Source: Fulvivirga aurantia
Lineage (GTDB): Bacteria > Bacteroidota > Bacteroidia > Cytophagales > Cyclobacteriaceae
Assembly (NCBI RefSeq): GCF_009711475.1
Contig: NZ_SMMD01000916.1
Location: forward strand, 1 to 17,387
Reading direction: 5' to 3'
Length of the DNA stretch: 17,387 nucleotides
This document shows positions 7,739 through 15,887 of the stretch, one piece after another. The translations under genes and the position numbers were made by a program. How positions within the stretch are numbered: position 1 is the first letter of the stretch; each line of letters starts with the position of its first letter. A model generated the notes under the pieces. That model had not been told where the DNA came from and made no database searches. It was given only the letters and a program-made list of their open reading frames with translations.

Positions 7739-9901
7739 ATGAAGCTATTGCTCAAAGTCCTTCTACCTCTTTTTATCATTTCTCAAGTGGCTACCGCTCA
7801 AATTCTTGAGCCTTCTGAATGGAAAGAGTACCCTGAAAAAACCGATGTAAAAATTGGAGAGGAAATAGACATTGTATTTGAAGCAGATATCGATGAAGAA
7901 TGGTATTTGTATTCATCAGATTTCGATCCTGATTGTGGCCCCATAGTCACAACTTTTAGCTTTACAGAGCATCCTGGCTACTCACTGGTGGGAGAAGTAA
8001 AGGCCATAGAGCCAATCGATAAGTTTGATGAAATTTTTGAGTGTGATGTCCGAATATTTAAAAAGAAGGGAAAATTTAAACAACGAATAAAAATTCTCAC
8101 CAATGATGTGGTTGTGGCGGGCAGTTATAATTTTCAGGTATGCTCAGAGGTCACTGGTCAATGTATTCCGTTTGAATATGATTTTGAAATAAATAATATA
8201 GCTGTTTCAGGTCCTGATCAACAAACAACAGGGGCAGCAGAAAAGCCTAAAGAAACTGAGCCAGAGAAACCTAAAGAGGTAAAATCAGAAAAACCCGTAG
8301 CTGATCAAAATACTAATAGTGCTCCCGAAGAAACAGCAGAAGAACCATCAGATGAAGCAGTGCCGGCTGTCGAAACTAATGCGGTAGAAAATAAAGCTGC
8401 TGAAGAGAAAGATGAGAAACTAACAGGACCTATTCTAGATGAATCTCTGCAGCTCGAAAGCGAAAAAGACAAATCACTGATTTGGTTTATGATATTTGCC
8501 TTTATGGCTGGCCTGGCTGCGCTGCTTACGCCTTGTGTCTTCCCGATGATACCGATGACTGTGACCTATTTTACAGGAAAAAGTGGAGGCACCTTCAAAG
8601 CAATAGCCTATGGCTTTTCGATTATATTAATATATACCATTATTGGCTCAGCGCTGGCACCTCTTATGGGCCCTCAAACAGCCAACCATTTATCTACTGA
8701 GTGGTTGCCAAACATTATCTTTTTCGCAGTTTTTGTAGTTTTTGCGCTTTCCTTTTTTGGTCTTTTCGATATTACCCTGCCCAGTTCATTTGTAAATAAA
8801 ATGGACCAAAAAGCTGATAGGAAAGGCTTACTAGGTGTTTTCTTCATGGCCTTCACTCTAGTGCTGGTTTCGTTTTCATGTACAGGCCCAATAGTAGGTA
8901 GTATTTTGGTAGCATCAGCAGGTGGTGAGTTTATAAAGCCAATCTTAGGGATGTTTGCATTCTCTTTAGCTTTTGCTATCCCATTCACGCTGTTTGCCAT
9001 ATTTCCGGGTTGGTTGAGCAATCTGCCTAAGTCTGGAGGCTGGTTAAATTCTGTAAAAGTTGTACTTGGGTTTATTGAGCTGGCCCTGGCATTTAAATTT
9101 CTCAGCATAGCCGATCAGGCTTTTCATTGGGGCATTCTCGATAGAGATGTTAATATCGCCATCTGGATAGTAATTTTCACTTTGATGGGTTTCTACCTGT
9201 TAGGTAAGTTAAGATTACCCCACGATAGTAAAGTTGAGACGATTAGTGTCTCGAGATTAATGTTAGCCATAGCAACTTTTAGCTTTGTGATCTACCTGAT
9301 CCCTGGGCTTTGGGGAGCCCCACTTAAGGCACTTGCGGGTTATTTGCCTCCAATGCACACACACGATTTTGACCTGATAAGCATGAGCCGCCCTGCTGAT
9401 GAAGCAGACTACTCGATTTGCGAGGAGCCTAAGTATGATGATTTCTTACACCTGCCACATGGTATCAATGGTTATTTTGATTATGAGCAGGCTATTAAAT
9501 GTGCAAAGGCGCAAGATAAACCACTATTTATAGATTTTACCGGCCACGGCTGTACCAATTGCAGGGAGATGGAAGCTGTCGTTTGGTCAGATCCTGAGGT
9601 TTTGAGAAGGTTAAAAGAAGATTATGTAGTGGTGGCTTTGTATGTAGATGATAAAACGGAGCTACCAGAATCGGAGTGGTATACATCAACTTACGACAAT
9701 AAAATAAAGAAGACGATTGGCAAGCAAAATGCAGATTTACAAATCACAAATCTCAATAATAATGCGCAGCCATTTTACGTATTAGTAGGCAATGACGAAC
9801 AGGTGCTCGTACCGCCTGTGGCCTACGACAAAGATGTAAGCAATTTCATCAAATTTTTAGATCAGGGCATAGCCGAATTTGAAAAGTCAGAAAATAATTA
9901 G
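7739..9901 (+). CDS. dsbD: Thiol:disulfide interchange protein DsbD, full-length
   Basis: DsbD carries electrons from cytoplasmic thioredoxin across the inner membrane to periplasmic thiol proteins, such as disulfide isomerases and cytochrome c maturation factors. All three parts are visible in 720 residues. After a signal peptide (cleavage likely at VATA|Q, residue 21) comes the periplasmic N-terminal domain to about 150, with a probable redox pair Cys135 and Cys142. A linker rich in Pro, Glu, Lys and Ala spans about 157-235. The eight-helix membrane domain (about 245-530) carries the two core cysteines, Cys266 in LLTPCVFPM and Cys381 in SFSCTGPIVG. The C-terminal thioredoxin-like domain (about 570-715) has Cys605 and Cys608 in GHGCTNCRE. 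The CxxC here is CTNC. Extra cysteines at 66, 102, 561 and 588 lie outside the recognised pairs. The linker is unusually long and charged. The gene appears monocistronic: 163 bases separate it from the next gene. Confidence 0.95.
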   Translation: MKLLLKVLLPLFIISQVATAQILEPSEWKEYPEKTDVKIGEEIDIVFEADIDEEWYLYSSDFDPDCGPIVTTFSFTEHPGYSLVGEVKAIEPIDKFDEIFECDVRIFKKKGKFKQRIKILTNDVVVAGSYNFQVCSEVTGQCIPFEYDFEINNIAVSGPDQQTTGAAEKPKETEPEKPKEVKSEKPVADQNTNSAPEETAEEPSDEAVPAVETNAVENKAAEEKDEKLTGPILDESLQLESEKDKSLIWFMIFAFMAGLAALLTPCVFPMIPMTVTYFTGKSGGTFKAIAYGFSIILIYTIIGSALAPLMGPQTANHLSTEWLPNIIFFAVFVVFALSFFGLFDITLPSSFVNKMDQKADRKGLLGVFFMAFTLVLVSFSCTGPIVGSILVASAGGEFIKPILGMFAFSLAFAIPFTLFAIFPGWLSNLPKSGGWLNSVKVVLGFIELALAFKFLSIADQAFHWGILDRDVNIAIWIVIFTLMGFYLLGKLRLPHDSKVETISVSRLMLAIATFSFVIYLIPGLWGAPLKALAGYLPPMHTHDFDLISMSRPADEADYSICEEPKYDDFLHLPHGINGYFDYEQAIKCAKAQDKPLFIDFTGHGCTNCREMEAVVWSDPEVLRRLKEDYVVVALYVDDKTELPESEWYTSTYDNKIKKTIGKQNADLQITNLNNNAQPFYVLVGNDEQVLVPPVAYDKDVSNFIKFLDQGIAEFEKSENN

Positions 9902-10064
9902 AATCACCTAGTTACCAATACCTTAGAAGGTGTATTTAAAGTACGACATTAATTTGTCAGGCTTTTTTGGGATTTTGTGGTGGATTTTATTATAATTAGT
10001 TTTTTTAACTGTTATTTGCACCCAAATCTCTATAGGGGCAAACATTTTTTAATTAGAAACCAAC

Positions 10065-11363
10065 ATGTTAAAGCGCGGAGTACTAGGCCTTATTTCACTG
10101 GCCGTTATTTCAGTTTGTTTGTATCATCTCGTACCCAATTTTGAGAGTACCAGTTTATCAAGTGATGAATCTCTTGCAACTATTGCTCAAGATTCTGTAG
10201 AAGTTATAAAACCGCCAGAGCCTAAAAAGCTATATGGAGTGGTAGTTGACTCTATGGTTGTAATCGAAGATAAGATTAAGCGTAATCAAAATATATCTGA
10301 GATTCTATCTAACTACAATATTCCCAGCGAGTCAATTTATAAGCTCGCCAAAGCCTCGAAAGAAGTGTTTGATGTTAGAAAACTAGCCGCAAATAAAAAA
10401 TACACACTTATTTGCACACCTGATTCTTTAAAAACAGCTCGTGCCATGATCTACGAGCACAATCCTGTCGAATATGTGGTTTTTAACCTGCTAGATTCAA
10501 TAACAGTAGAAAAAGGTCTTAAGGAAGTTGAAGTTGTTGAGAAAAGTATTTCAGGCACAATCGAAGCGAGTTTGTCACTTACGATGGACCAATTAGGTTT
10601 GTCTTACCTTACTAATGATTTTGCAGATATTTTTGCTTGGCAAATTGACTTTTTTAGACTTCAGAGAGGAGATAGATTTAAATTGGTCTATGAGGATGAA
10701 TTAATTGACGGTCACCCAATTCGTTCGGGAAAGATAAAGGCTATATATTTTGAGCATTTCGGAAATGGATACTATGCCTATCATTTTGATCAGGGAAGTG
10801 ATATAGATTATTTTGATGAGAAGGGTAATAGCCTTAGAAAGGCTTTGTTAAAATATCCACTTGAGTTCACTCGCATCAGCAGCAGATACTCAGGCAGAAG
10901 GTATCACCCTGTACAAAAAAGATATAAAGCACACAGAGGCACTGACTTTGCAGCACCAAGAGGTACACCTATTCGTTCAGTTGGTGACGGTATAGTACTT
11001 GAAGCACGTTATAGCAAGTACAATGGTAATTATGTAAAAATCAGACATAATGCTACCTACACTACGCAATATTTACATATGTCAAAAATAGCATCAGGCC
11101 TTAAGCCAGGGCAGCGCGTAAAACAAGAGCAAACTATCGGTTATGTAGGAAGCACAGGGCTAGCGACCGGTAATCACCTTTGCTACCGCTTTTGGAAAAA
11201 TGGGGTGCAAATAGATGCACTAAAAGTTGACTTACCGCCTTCTGAGCCAGTGGCTGAAGAAAATAAAGAGGCATTTGCCAACGAAATACTACTTTGGAAT
11301 GAGCGACTGGATCAGATTTCTTTTCCTGTCGAATCTGCTCCGATATTGGCAAGGTCTAATTAA
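10065..11363 (+). CDS. M23-family peptidoglycan endopeptidase, MepM-like, HxH changed to HLC
   Basis: This is a membrane-anchored LytM-type zinc endopeptidase, expected to cut peptidoglycan cross-links in the periplasm during wall growth. Residues 5-24 form a single hydrophobic segment, either an uncleaved anchor or a signal sequence. Residues about 65-150 resemble the OapA/LysM-like domain found ahead of the peptidase in E. coli MepM, whose length (440) is close to the 432 here. The peptidase domain (about 265-385) shows His290 and Asp294 in the HxxxD motif (AHRGTDFAAPRGTPI), the catalytic His338 in QYLHMSK, and His371 in GNHLCYRF. The second His of the normal HxH motif, a zinc ligand, is Cys373. 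Cys can bind zinc, so activity is not excluded. A tail of about 45 residues, rich in Glu and Pro, follows the domain. The gene ends at a strong intrinsic terminator. MepM-like function is inferred from domain order. Confidence 0.9.
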   Translation: MLKRGVLGLISLAVISVCLYHLVPNFESTSLSSDESLATIAQDSVEVIKPPEPKKLYGVVVDSMVVIEDKIKRNQNISEILSNYNIPSESIYKLAKASKEVFDVRKLAANKKYTLICTPDSLKTARAMIYEHNPVEYVVFNLLDSITVEKGLKEVEVVEKSISGTIEASLSLTMDQLGLSYLTNDFADIFAWQIDFFRLQRGDRFKLVYEDELIDGHPIRSGKIKAIYFEHFGNGYYAYHFDQGSDIDYFDEKGNSLRKALLKYPLEFTRISSRYSGRRYHPVQKRYKAHRGTDFAAPRGTPIRSVGDGIVLEARYSKYNGNYVKIRHNATYTTQYLHMSKIASGLKPGQRVKQEQTIGYVGSTGLATGNHLCYRFWKNGVQIDALKVDLPPSEPVAEENKEAFANEILLWNERLDQISFPVESAPILARSN

Positions 11364-11385
11364 TAAAAAATTAACCTCACAAGGT

Positions 11386-11415
11386 AAGCAAGACAATTTT
11401 TGTCTTGCTTTTTTT
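11386..11415 (+). terminator. Intrinsic terminator after the M23 peptidase gene
   Basis: AAGCAAGACA (11386-11395) and TGTCTTGCTT (11401-11410) form a perfect 10-bp stem with loop ATTTT, followed by TTTTTGTTT. It begins 22 bases after the peptidase stop codon. It also settles the start of the next gene: the longer frame of the patatin gene would begin at a TTG inside this hairpin, so the ATG at 11445 downstream is the credible start. Confidence 0.9.
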
Positions 11416-11444
11416 GTTTAGCTTTAAAAAATAAAACAACCTCA

Positions 11445-13757
11445 ATGCTCAGATCAAAGTCGCTGATAGTGACCTTAATTATACTCCTTATTACCAGTGT
11501 AAGCCACGCTCAGAAAAAAGTAGCTGTGGTACTAAGTGGCGGTGGAGCAAAAGGTCTGGCACATGTGGGGGTTTTAAAGGCGCTGGAGGAAAATGAAATT
11601 CCGATAGACTACATCGTTGGCACATCTATGGGAGGAATAGTTGCAGGTTGCTATGCAGCTGGCTACACACCAACTGAGATAGAACTGATGATGCTGTCAG
11701 ACGATTTTCAACGTTGGGTAAACGGTGAGCTGGAACAGGGCTTTAATTATTATTATAGCAAAGATGATGAGAATGCTTCTTTTCTGTCTTTAAAGCTTTC
11801 ACTCGATTCCTCCTTTAACGCAAGTATTTCATCAAGTCTTGCCAGTGATCTGTCACTAAACTTTGCCCTCCTTGAGCGTTTTGCTCAACCTGCAGCTAAT
11901 GCCAACTACAATTTTGATAGTCTGCTTGTGCCCACAAGAATAATGGCCGCAGATGTTTTTACACAAAGTGAAGTTTCTATCGACAGTGGCTCCTTAGGGA
12001 GCGCTGTAAGGGCTACTTTATCAGTTCCTTTCTTTTATAAACCCATCCGGTTTAATGGAAAATACCTGTTTGACGGTGGTATTTACAACAACTTCCCTGT
12101 AGATGTGGCTCAGAAAGAGTTTGACCCAGATGTAATCATTGGTGTTAATGTCTCTTCAAAAATTTTTAATGATTATCCCACTCAAGAAGATGAATCACTT
12201 CTAAACCAGTCGCTGCTATTTATGCTACTCGATAAGTCTGATCCCGAATCTATACCGGAATCTGGGGTCTATATTGAGCCTAATCTTGAAGGATTCACTT
12301 CTTTTGATTTCGTAAGGTCCGCTGCTTTGATCGATAGTGGATATGTGGCTACTAACCGTAAGATGAGCGAAATAAGCAGTAAAGTGCAGCGAACAATGGC
12401 GTGTGATGATCTTACCGAAAGACGCAATGCATTTGGAAACAGAAATAAGCCGTTAATCTTTAGTGATATCAAATTCCAGGGCTTTAACTCCAAACAAAGA
12501 AAATTCATTAAACATATCTTTAGATACAAGGAAGGTGAACCGCTATACTTTAGTGATATAAAACGCGGCTATTTCAGGTTGGTGTCTGAAGAGTACTTCC
12601 GTACTATCTACCCGGACATTAGCTATCATCCTGAAACAGACGCCTACAACCTTGAGATCTACGGTAGGCCGGAAAGTAACTTAAATGTAGAGGTAGGTGG
12701 GGTTATAGCCACCAGAAACATTAGTCAAATTTTTCTGGGAGCTGACTATTACTACTTCAACAACTATTTACTGAAAACAAGTATTGAGTTTTATACCGGT
12801 AGCTTTTACAAATCGGCTCAGCTAAAATCAAGAATAAATCTTCCAGCCCTGGGGCAGTTTTATGTTGAGACTGATTTGACCTATAATAATTGGGACTACA
12901 TCAATGATGAAGATATATTGACTCAAACTAAAGAACCCACAGTCCTAATACGTACCGACCGAAAATATGGATTGAACCTGGGCTTTCCTGTTGGGTCAAA
13001 GTTTAAGGCAGTGGTAAGCGGAGCTCGTATCAACAATACAGACAGATTTTCTAACCTGCAAGACGATTTCAATTCCCGGGATACGTTAGATGTGCTAGAC
13101 CTAAATGGTTATAAGGCCGGTTTGGAAATTGCCAGAAATAGCCTGAACCGAAAACAATATGCAAGTAACGGTAGCGCCTTCACTTTAAACCTGGACTATT
13201 TTCAATTAGAAGAGCACTATCAACCGGGCTCCACTTCATTGGCAGAAATGAAAACGATCAATGATCACCAGTGGTTGAGAGCCAGAGCTACTATTCAACA
13301 ATATTTTAAGAAAGGAAGATACAGCAGCGGCTATTATTTTCAGGCAAATATTTCTAACCAACCATTATTCTCAAACTATATGAGCACGCTGGTAAACACG
13401 CCAGGTTTTAATGGAATGGTTGATAGTCAGACACTTTTTTTACAAAATTTCCGGGCGCATAATTACGTAACGCTAGGCTTAAGAAATGTGCTGGCAATTA
13501 CCAGTAACCTCGACTTCCGAGCCGAAGCGTATGCTTTCAAACCATTTGAAGCCATCCAACAAAATGGCGATCAGACACCAGCCTACGCCTCCGGCAATTT
13601 CAAAGATATTTACTTTGCGGGTACCGCTTCAGTTGTTTTACATAGTCCTATTGGTCCGATCAGTCTGAGTGCCAATTACTATGACGACCCCGAGACCAAA
13701 TTTGGCTTACTCATGCATGTTGGTTATTTGCTTTACCAACGTAGATCAATGAACTAA
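11445..13757 (+). CDS. Patatin-like phospholipase fused to a BamA-type outer-membrane barrel
   Basis: The architecture is that of PlpD-like (type Vd) autotransported lipases: a secreted serine lipase, a POTRA-like segment and an outer-membrane beta-barrel in one chain, 770 residues here. The start at 11445 gives a clean signal peptide with cleavage likely at VSHA|Q (residue 22). The patatin domain (about 25-230) carries the oxyanion motif GGGAKG (32-37), the nucleophile Ser61 in GTSMG and the catalytic Asp210 in FDGGIYNNFP, so both members of the Ser-Asp dyad are intact. Residues about 340-410 (IFSDIKFQGF and on) resemble a POTRA domain. From about 415 to the end there are alternating short strands rich in Tyr, Phe and Asn, ending in FGLLMHVGYLLYQ, as expected for a bacterial surface antigen barrel. 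It is likely to act on phospholipid at the cell surface or outer membrane. Whether the lipase domain is exposed, released or periplasmic cannot be told from sequence. Confidence 0.92.
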   Translation: MLRSKSLIVTLIILLITSVSHAQKKVAVVLSGGGAKGLAHVGVLKALEENEIPIDYIVGTSMGGIVAGCYAAGYTPTEIELMMLSDDFQRWVNGELEQGFNYYYSKDDENASFLSLKLSLDSSFNASISSSLASDLSLNFALLERFAQPAANANYNFDSLLVPTRIMAADVFTQSEVSIDSGSLGSAVRATLSVPFFYKPIRFNGKYLFDGGIYNNFPVDVAQKEFDPDVIIGVNVSSKIFNDYPTQEDESLLNQSLLFMLLDKSDPESIPESGVYIEPNLEGFTSFDFVRSAALIDSGYVATNRKMSEISSKVQRTMACDDLTERRNAFGNRNKPLIFSDIKFQGFNSKQRKFIKHIFRYKEGEPLYFSDIKRGYFRLVSEEYFRTIYPDISYHPETDAYNLEIYGRPESNLNVEVGGVIATRNISQIFLGADYYYFNNYLLKTSIEFYTGSFYKSAQLKSRINLPALGQFYVETDLTYNNWDYINDEDILTQTKEPTVLIRTDRKYGLNLGFPVGSKFKAVVSGARINNTDRFSNLQDDFNSRDTLDVLDLNGYKAGLEIARNSLNRKQYASNGSAFTLNLDYFQLEEHYQPGSTSLAEMKTINDHQWLRARATIQQYFKKGRYSSGYYFQANISNQPLFSNYMSTLVNTPGFNGMVDSQTLFLQNFRAHNYVTLGLRNVLAITSNLDFRAEAYAFKPFEAIQQNGDQTPAYASGNFKDIYFAGTASVVLHSPIGPISLSANYYDDPETKFGLLMHVGYLLYQRRSMN

Positions 13758-13867
13758 CCAGTTAATCAGCTTAATAGCCTGTATTTTAGTGGATCATATT
13801 TAGATTCAAAAGAAAATTTAACTATGTTTACCACCTCTTAATTGCGTAAATATTGTTCTAAGTCTAT

Positions 13868-15877
13868 ATGAAAAGAGTTGTACTCCTGGCTTTTTTGGCC
13901 TTATCGTTTACAGTAAATGCACAAATCGTACAATGGGGCTCAGAAGTCAAAGAATTCTCTTCCGAACTGACGCCCATTCAATATTCAGCAAATCAAATTC
14001 TAGGTAAACCCGATGTGCTACCGGCTGGTGGTGAAAATCCTGCCGCATGGACGCCCGAGCGGGCAAATAAAAAAGAATTTATAAAAATCGGGTATGACAA
14101 TCCCATGCAAATAAGGCAAATAGCAATTGCCGAGTCTTATAATCCCAGTGCTCTTTTTAAGGTATATGTTTATGATGAAGCCGACAAAGAATACCTGGTT
14201 AATACATTTAGCCCACGCTCAATTCCATTAAAAGGCCGAATGCTCAATGTATTTATGGAAGAGACTCCTTATAAAGTTACGGCTGTTAAACTTGAGTTTG
14301 ACGGAGCTGCAGTTCCCGAATATTTTAGCATAGATGCGGTCGCAATTTCTGATTCAGATATTCCCATTATCGCAGAAATAAGTATTCCTGAATTCGTAAA
14401 CCCGGATATTGCCAAAGAAAGATTAGACGAAAATGTAAACAGTGAATATAATGAGTATAAGCCATTGCTTTCTCCTGATGGAAAGACGTTGTATTTCTCT
14501 CGTAGAAACCATCCTGGAAATGTAGGAGGTACCAACGACAGTGAAGATATCTGGTATTCTGAACTAGATTCAGCCGGAAACTGGAAGCTTGCTCAGAATA
14601 TGGGAGAAAAACTCAATAATTCCGGCCCTAATTTTATTAGCTCAGTTACGCCAGATGGTAAATCAGTTTTGCTTGTATTAGGTAATCAATATCTAGGCAA
14701 AGATCGTATGGCGGCAGGCGTTTCTGTAAGTAGCAATGCTTCAGGAGACTGGTCAAGACCTGTAGCCTTACAAATAGAAAACGATTATAATTATTCAGAA
14801 AAGGCCAATTTCTTTTTGGCTAATAATAGAAAAGTTTTGATCCTTTCGGTAATGAGAGAAGATTCTTACGGAGGCAGAGACTTATATGTAAGTTTTATGG
14901 GGCCTGATAGCATCTGGTCGGAGCCATTAAATATGAGTGAAACGATCAATACTGCGGGTGAAGAAGCCTCTCCATTCCTTGCACCAGACGATGTTTCTTT
15001 ATATTTCTCATCAAACGGATATAGCGGCTTTGGAGGCAGCGACATTTTTGTAACCCGTAGACTAGACGATACATGGACGAATTGGTCTGAGCCGGAAAAC
15101 CTAGGGCCAACAATTAATTCGCAATATGAAGATCTGTTTTTCAACATTCCTGGTAATAGCGATTATGCCTATTATTCTCAGGGTGTGAGTGAAGATAACT
15201 TAGACATATTTAGAGTAGGACTACCAGTATTTAAGCGTCCGGCACCGGTTATCACTGTTACAGGTAAGCTTTTAGACTCAAAAACTAAAGAACCAATTGG
15301 TGCAAAGATTATTTATGAGCGACTATCAGATGGTAAAGAGTTAGGTATCACAGAGTCTAATGCCAACACCGGGGAGTACCAAATATTATTACCATCAGGA
15401 GAGCTTTATGGGATAAGAGCTGAGGCAGATGGGTTTGTTGCAGAAAATATAAACATAGATTTAAGAGAGTTTGAAGAAGGTGATGCGCTTGAAATAGCAA
15501 ATAAAAACCTTATGCTCGTACCAATCGAAAAAGAGGCAACGATCGTACTTAATAATGTATTTTTTGATTTTGATAAGGCTGTACTTAAGAAAGAGTCATT
15601 TCCTGAGTTGAATCGAGTAGTTGAGATGATGCAGGACCGTAATTCAGTGAAAATTGAAGTTGCCGGACATGCAGATAGCACTGGTCCTGCGGCTTATAAT
15701 ATGACTCTCTCTAAAAGAAGAGCAGAAGCTGTGGAACGATACTTGCGAGAAAAGGGTGTAGGAGCAGAACGACTTACTGTTAAATATTTTGGCGAAACAA
15801 AGCCAGCTGCTAGCAATGCAACTATAGAAGGCAGAAGAAAGAACAGAAGAGTAGAGTTCAAGATTCTTAATGAATAA
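13868..15877 (+). CDS. PorE-like OmpA-family protein: F5/8-like, beta-propeller, CRD and OmpA domains
   Basis: This 669-residue secreted protein has four parts. After a signal peptide (cleavage likely at VNA|Q, residue 19), residues about 20-165 look like a discoidin/F5-8 type C galactose-binding fold: a jelly-roll pattern with KEFIKIGY, IRQIAIAESYNPS and TAVKLEFDG. Residues about 190-445 hold PD40/WD40-like propeller blades with repeated LSPDGKTLYFS, TPDGKSVLLV and LAPDDVSLYFSSNGY motifs. Residues about 458-545 form a carboxypeptidase-regulatory-like domain (VTGKLLDSKTKEPIGAKI). The OmpA peptidoglycan-binding domain (about 556-669) contains FFDFDKAVLK, GHADSTGPAAYN and LSKRRAEAV, with the conserved Asp and Arg that contact diaminopimelate. 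Propeller-CRD-OmpA is the order in PorE of the type IX secretion system. Here a jelly-roll domain replaces the PorE TPR region and no lipobox Cys is present, so it is a relative rather than a confident PorE. The next gene follows with almost no gap. Confidence 0.9.
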   Translation: MKRVVLLAFLALSFTVNAQIVQWGSEVKEFSSELTPIQYSANQILGKPDVLPAGGENPAAWTPERANKKEFIKIGYDNPMQIRQIAIAESYNPSALFKVYVYDEADKEYLVNTFSPRSIPLKGRMLNVFMEETPYKVTAVKLEFDGAAVPEYFSIDAVAISDSDIPIIAEISIPEFVNPDIAKERLDENVNSEYNEYKPLLSPDGKTLYFSRRNHPGNVGGTNDSEDIWYSELDSAGNWKLAQNMGEKLNNSGPNFISSVTPDGKSVLLVLGNQYLGKDRMAAGVSVSSNASGDWSRPVALQIENDYNYSEKANFFLANNRKVLILSVMREDSYGGRDLYVSFMGPDSIWSEPLNMSETINTAGEEASPFLAPDDVSLYFSSNGYSGFGGSDIFVTRRLDDTWTNWSEPENLGPTINSQYEDLFFNIPGNSDYAYYSQGVSEDNLDIFRVGLPVFKRPAPVITVTGKLLDSKTKEPIGAKIIYERLSDGKELGITESNANTGEYQILLPSGELYGIRAEADGFVAENINIDLREFEEGDALEIANKNLMLVPIEKEATIVLNNVFFDFDKAVLKKESFPELNRVVEMMQDRNSVKIEVAGHADSTGPAAYNMTLSKRRAEAVERYLREKGVGAERLTVKYFGETKPAASNATIEGRRKNRRVEFKILNE

Positions 15878-15887
15878 CACTTTTTAT

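Noticed and set aside
8674..9108. Open frame of 144 codons on the minus strand inside dsbD
   Set aside because: It is antisense to the DsbD membrane domain, and its composition is what the complement of hydrophobic codons gives.
9916..9936. Imperfect hairpin after dsbD (AATACCTT/AAGGTGTATT)
   Set aside because: It has a bulge, a 2-base loop and no T-tract, so it is too weak to call a terminator.
10011..10018. GTTATTTG as -7 box for the M23 peptidase gene
   Set aside because: It matches TAnnTTTG at only part of the fixed positions, starting GT instead of TA, and has no TTTG element at the right spacing upstream.
11400..11444. Upstream TTG start adding 15 residues to the patatin protein
   Set aside because: The TTG lies in the terminator hairpin, and the added residues would come before a well-formed signal peptide that starts at the ATG at 11445.
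12458..12563. CTTTAGTGATAT-AAA occurs twice, 90 bases apart, in the patatin gene
   Set aside because: Both copies encode FSDIK in frame 30 codons apart within the POTRA-like region. Flanking sequence is not repeated, so it is a short coincidence of codon choice.
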